64,000 nt of DNA, from the NCBI GenBank assembly GCA_003104995.1, contig PQAO01000013.1:99165-163164 (forward strand), in the 5' to 3' direction. Under the pieces are notes generated by a model. It did no database searches. It saw only the letters and a program-made list of their open reading frames with translations, and was not told the origin of the DNA. This document shows positions 60,603 through 64,000 of the stretch, piece after piece. Made by a program: the position numbers and the translations under genes. This DNA is from Dehalococcoidia bacterium (lineage in GTDB: Bacteria; Chloroflexota; Dehalococcoidia; Tepidiformales; Tepidiformaceae). Positions within the stretch are counted from its first letter, which is position 1. Each line of letters starts with the position of its first letter.

Positions 60603-60722
60603 CTCCCGCAACGGGAGCGCCGGTCACCCGCCCGCCAGCTCTGCCCATCCCATCCTCGCTCCCCTCTCCCGTCGCGGCCGGCAGGGGGTGAGGGCCTGCC
60701 CCGCTCTTCCCCGCCAACCCGT

Positions 60723-60733
60723 TATCCTAGGAT
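60723..60733 (+). promoter_or_regulatory. -10-like element and palindrome at GntR start
   Basis: TATCCT (60723-60728) ends seven bases before the ATG at 60736. It overlaps the ten-base palindrome ATCCTAGGAT (60724-60733), a natural site for autorepression by the encoded GntR protein. Confidence 0.45.
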
Positions 60734-60735
60734 CA

Positions 60736-61059
60736 ATGGCACTGCGTAAGCCCGGGAAGACCAAGGCCGACCTCGTCTACGAGGCCCTCCAATCCGCGAT
60801 CATGGCCGGGAACATCCGCGAAGGGGAACACCTCCGCCAGGAAGAAGTCGCCGCCCGCTGGGGCGTGAGCCAGACCCCCGTCCGCGAAGCCTTCCGCCGC
60901 CTCGAAAGCGAAGGCCTGGTCGAGCATGCTCCCAACCGCGGCGTCATCGTTCGGGGCATCCCATGGACGCCTCCACCGGCCCCGCTCGACGTGCTCGCCC
61001 GCCGCTGGGGCGAACTCGTCAACGACCCCGAGAGCGTCCCCGGCAGCGACTTCCCGTAA
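60736..61059 (+). CDS. Minimal GntR-type regulator (DNA-binding domain only)
   Basis: A 107-residue protein with a complete winged-helix GntR domain (LVYEALQSAIMAGNIREGEH, LRQEEVAARWGVSQTPVREA, FRRLESEGLVEHAPNRGVIV). The C-terminal ligand-binding FCD domain expected after it is missing; only about 30 Pro/Asp-rich residues remain. It may be a truncated FadR-type regulator or a minimal form like YtrA. Divergent from the SDR gene. Confidence 0.82.
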   Translation: MALRKPGKTKADLVYEALQSAIMAGNIREGEHLRQEEVAARWGVSQTPVREAFRRLESEGLVEHAPNRGVIVRGIPWTPPPAPLDVLARRWGELVNDPESVPGSDFP

Positions 61060-61165
61060 CGACAGCCGCCTCGCTGCCGCGACGCCTGCACCGATGTTGC
61101 GTGGTCTTTGTGAATCTCCGCTTTTTGCACTGGCCGACGCTCACCCGTGCCGTTAGACTTTGTGA

Positions 61166-62578
<1,413 letters not shown>

Positions 62579-62590
62579 CCGGGTCATCGT

Positions 62591-62616
62591 GGGGAGCCCG
62601 GTTTGCCCGGCTCCCC
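62591..62616 (+). terminator. Hairpin after gdhA
   Basis: GGGGAGCC and GGCTCCCC form an eight-base stem with an inner GG/CC extension around TTTG. It lies 12 bases past the gdhA stop. No T-tract follows. Confidence 0.6.
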
Positions 62617-62634
62617 GTCCCGATTCGCGCGGCG

Positions 62635-62640
62635 TATAGT
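62635..62640 (+). promoter_or_regulatory. -10-like element for ferredoxin gene
   Basis: TATAGT ends eight bases before the ATG at 62649; no SD. Confidence 0.5.
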
Positions 62641-62648
62641 CCCCGCGC

Positions 62649-62891
62649 ATGCCCTACGTCATCACCAAAGCCTGTATCGATGTGAAGGACGGTGGTTGCG
62701 TCGACGTCTGTCCGGTCGACTGCATCGACACCTCTCCCGACGCCCCCATGTACTACATCGACCCCGACCGCTGCATCGACTGCAACGCCTGCCGCCACGT
62801 GTGCCCGGTCGATGCCATCGTCTCCGTCTGGGAACTCCCGCCCGACCAGCTCGAGTTCGAACGCATCAACGCCGGCTTCTTCAAGCGCTGA
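62649..62891 (+). CDS. Ferredoxin, 7Fe type (3Fe-4S plus 4Fe-4S)
   Basis: An 80-residue ferredoxin of the actinobacterial FdxA type. Cluster motifs: C-x7-C-x3-CP near the N-terminus (ACIDVKDGGCVDVCP) and CIDCNACRHVCP for the second cluster. A shared Cys lies in VDCID. It transfers single electrons in the cytosol. A small gene follows 20 bases later. Confidence 0.94.
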   Translation: MPYVITKACIDVKDGGCVDVCPVDCIDTSPDAPMYYIDPDRCIDCNACRHVCPVDAIVSVWELPPDQLEFERINAGFFKR

Positions 62892-62910
62892 ACCACGACG
62901 GAGGCCGCCC

Positions 62911-63180
62911 ATGGCAGGCCCGAACGACCCTGATAGCTACGAACGCGCCGAACTCGAACAGCGCGTCCGCACCGGCCTGAGCCCCGAGCCGCCAAGACCG
63001 CCACCGTCGCGCCGCCGCTTTGGCCGCCTGCTCGATATCCTCGACCCACACCATGGTGTGATCGGGCAAGCTGTTCGAGTACCGTGTTCTTGGCGCCACC
63101 ACGACTTGGGAGGGCTGTCATGCGCGAAGCCGACCGGCTGCAGGTGTTTCAGTTCCTCGATGAGTTCGGGCGCACCGTAA
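62911..63180 (+). CDS. Small hypothetical protein, possibly frameshifted
   Basis: An 89-residue frame with a strong GGAGG site eight bases before the ATG. The first 50 residues look protein-like (DSYERAELEQRVRTGLSPEP, RRRFGRLLDILDPHHGVI), while the rest (VPCSWRHHDLGGLSCAKPTG) looks like noise and overlaps the next gene by 61 bases. Another frame there reads GKLFEYRVLGATTTWEG. A frameshift or decay near 63055 is possible. Confidence 0.4.
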   Translation: MAGPNDPDSYERAELEQRVRTGLSPEPPRPPPSRRRFGRLLDILDPHHGVIGQAVRVPCSWRHHDLGGLSCAKPTGCRCFSSSMSSGAP

Positions 63181-63593
63181 ACCGGGCGATGGACTCCCTG
63201 GAGGACGGGCCCCTCGATGCTCTCCGTTCCCAGATCGCCCGGGACACGCTTCGCTGGTTGGATTCAGCCCCGGTGCCGGGGAGTGTGGCGCCCGTGGCCG
63301 TGGCGATGAAGGCCGCATTGGAACTCGTCGCTCGCTCGGCTGGACACACCACGGACTCGCTGGAAGATGAGCTGCTCGCCATCGGGAAGGATTTGACCAC
63401 AGTCGCGCTCGAACACGGCATCGTGCCGGTCACGCCCGAGGTGAGCCGCCGATTGCTGACGCGCGACAGCTGGGCCCTCCTGGACCTCTCGGACCCGGCA
63501 TGGCGGGGCATACTTGAAACCGCGCTCCAGCAACACGGCCACCCCGACCCGCGGGGAGTAAGCGATCGCCTCGGTCGCATGGCCGGCAGCTGA
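63120..63593 (+). CDS. Hypothetical protein, 157 residues
   Basis: A soluble helical protein with a GGGAGG site six bases before the ATG at 63120, which decides the start. Segments such as LQVFQFLDEFGRTVNRAMDS, LEDELLAIGKDLTTVALEHG and LLTRDSWALLDLSDPAWRGI show no family known to the annotator. Last convincing gene before the repeat region. Confidence 0.6.
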   Translation: MREADRLQVFQFLDEFGRTVNRAMDSLEDGPLDALRSQIARDTLRWLDSAPVPGSVAPVAVAMKAALELVARSAGHTTDSLEDELLAIGKDLTTVALEHGIVPVTPEVSRRLLTRDSWALLDLSDPAWRGILETALQQHGHPDPRGVSDRLGRMAGS

Positions 63594-63704
63594 TCCCCAC
63601 CCCCACTCCCACCCCCGCGAACGCTTCGTCCACCAGGCGGTGCACCTCCTCATCCGCAAGGCTGGTCACGCGGCCGTCGTCGTACTCGCGCATCACGAGG
63701 CGCT
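63594..63704. other. Gap before tandem repeats, no gene supported
   Basis: About 110 bases between the last gene and the repeats. The minus strand reads about 28 plausible residues (MREYDDGRVTSLADEEVHRL from 63693), then loses sense, so this may be a gene remnant cut by the repeat array. Otherwise nothing is seen. Confidence 0.3.
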
Positions 63705-64000
63705 GGGGCACAAGTGGCTCCCCGGGGCGGTTACGGCGTTCGAGGGAGCAATCCGAGGCGCGTCAGGAATGACGCGCTGCAGCGTCGGCGCCACCACGAT
63801 CGGAGGCGTTGGGGCACAAGTGGCTCCCCGGGGCGGTTGCGGCGTTCGAAGGAGCCATCCGAGGCGCGTCAGGAATGACGCGCTGCAGCGTTGGCACCAC
63901 CACGATCGCAGGGGTTGCGAAGTGCAGGCCACTCCCCGGGGCGGTTGCGGCGTTCGAGGGAGCAATCCGAGGCGCGCCAGGAATGACGCGCTGCAGCGTC
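63705..64000. repeat. Tandem repeats of about 106 bp with internal stem-loop
   Basis: At least three direct copies: the block CTCCCCGGGGCGGTT begins at 63718, 63824 and 63932 (spacing 106 and 108). The first two units open with GGGGCACAAGTGGCTC; the third differs there. Each unit has a stem-loop GCGCGTCA-GGAA-TGACGCGC, intact in two copies and with one changed base in the third. The array runs past the window end. The unit length is not a multiple of three throughout, so it is not coding. Confidence 0.85.

Noticed and set aside
63693..63965. Minus-strand frame across the terminal repeats
   Set aside because: Its repetitive product follows from the tandem DNA repeats; the 106-bp spacing is not a multiple of three, so it is not a conserved coding repeat.

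Overview
The window is 64 kb of very GC-rich bacterial chromosome with tightly packed genes on both strands. No tRNA, rRNA, CRISPR array, complete insertion sequence or prophage was recognised. The gene mix (F420-type luciferase-like oxidoreductase, MurT-type Mur ligase, RCK-type antiporter, PAC2 and SUI1-like proteins, acyl-CoA and CoA-transferase enzymes, CcsA) fits an environmental Chloroflexota-like organism. That placement is inference from gene content, not a phylogenetic result.

Layout. 0.2-5.4 kb: histidine phosphatase, LLM oxidoreductase, a fabI-led operon, a RelE/ParE toxin-antitoxin pair, a PNPOx-like and a metallo-beta-lactamase-fold protein. 5.5-10.4 kb: MFS exporter, Phd/VapC pair, NUDIX, Uma2-type protein, acyl-CoA dehydrogenase. 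10.4-15.7 kb: signalling block with a lone receiver protein, a NarL-type regulator and a 1322-residue Cache-HAMP-PAS-GAF3 histidine kinase. 15.7-24.7 kb: enoyl-CoA hydratase divergent from an LmrA/YxaF-like TetR regulator, a NeuD-like acyltransferase, a CoA-transferase, a NnrS-like membrane protein, a second kinase/receiver pair, lipA and rdgB. 24.8-38.5 kb: Zn alcohol dehydrogenase, antiporter, an isolated rplJ-rplL operon with a leader terminator, xdhC, murT, M50 protease, PrsW, recF. 38.6-46 kb: DUF433, NUDIX, CitE-like lyase, a degenerate HD-GYP protein next to a GGDEF-EAL protein, DUF192 and EamA proteins. 46-53.7 kb: a two-domain endonuclease-like protein, HIT, M16 peptidase, nitroreductase, RidA, CcsA, PAC2 and SUI1-like genes, plus two toxin-antitoxin loci in decay. 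53.7-56.5 kb: an unusual operon with an HTH regulator, a secreted metzincin-like protease and lipoproteins. 56.6-63.6 kb: a 728-residue VWA protein, another RelE-type pair, SDR and GntR genes, glutamate dehydrogenase, ferredoxin. 63.7-64.0 kb: tandem ~106-bp repeats running off the end.

The most general observation is in the starts. At least 22 first genes have a -10-like TANNNT hexamer ending only 6-9 nt before the start codon, usually without a Shine-Dalgarno sequence. This suggests widespread leaderless transcription. Genes inside operons and a minority of first genes instead carry clear GGAGG-type sites. The rule was used to choose several starts (for example MFS at 6793, PAC2 at 52463, SDR at 60588).

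The best candidate for something undescribed is the 53.7-56.5 kb regulator/protease/lipoprotein operon, including its overlapping leader reading frame. Functions are assigned from motifs read by eye; no database search was possible.
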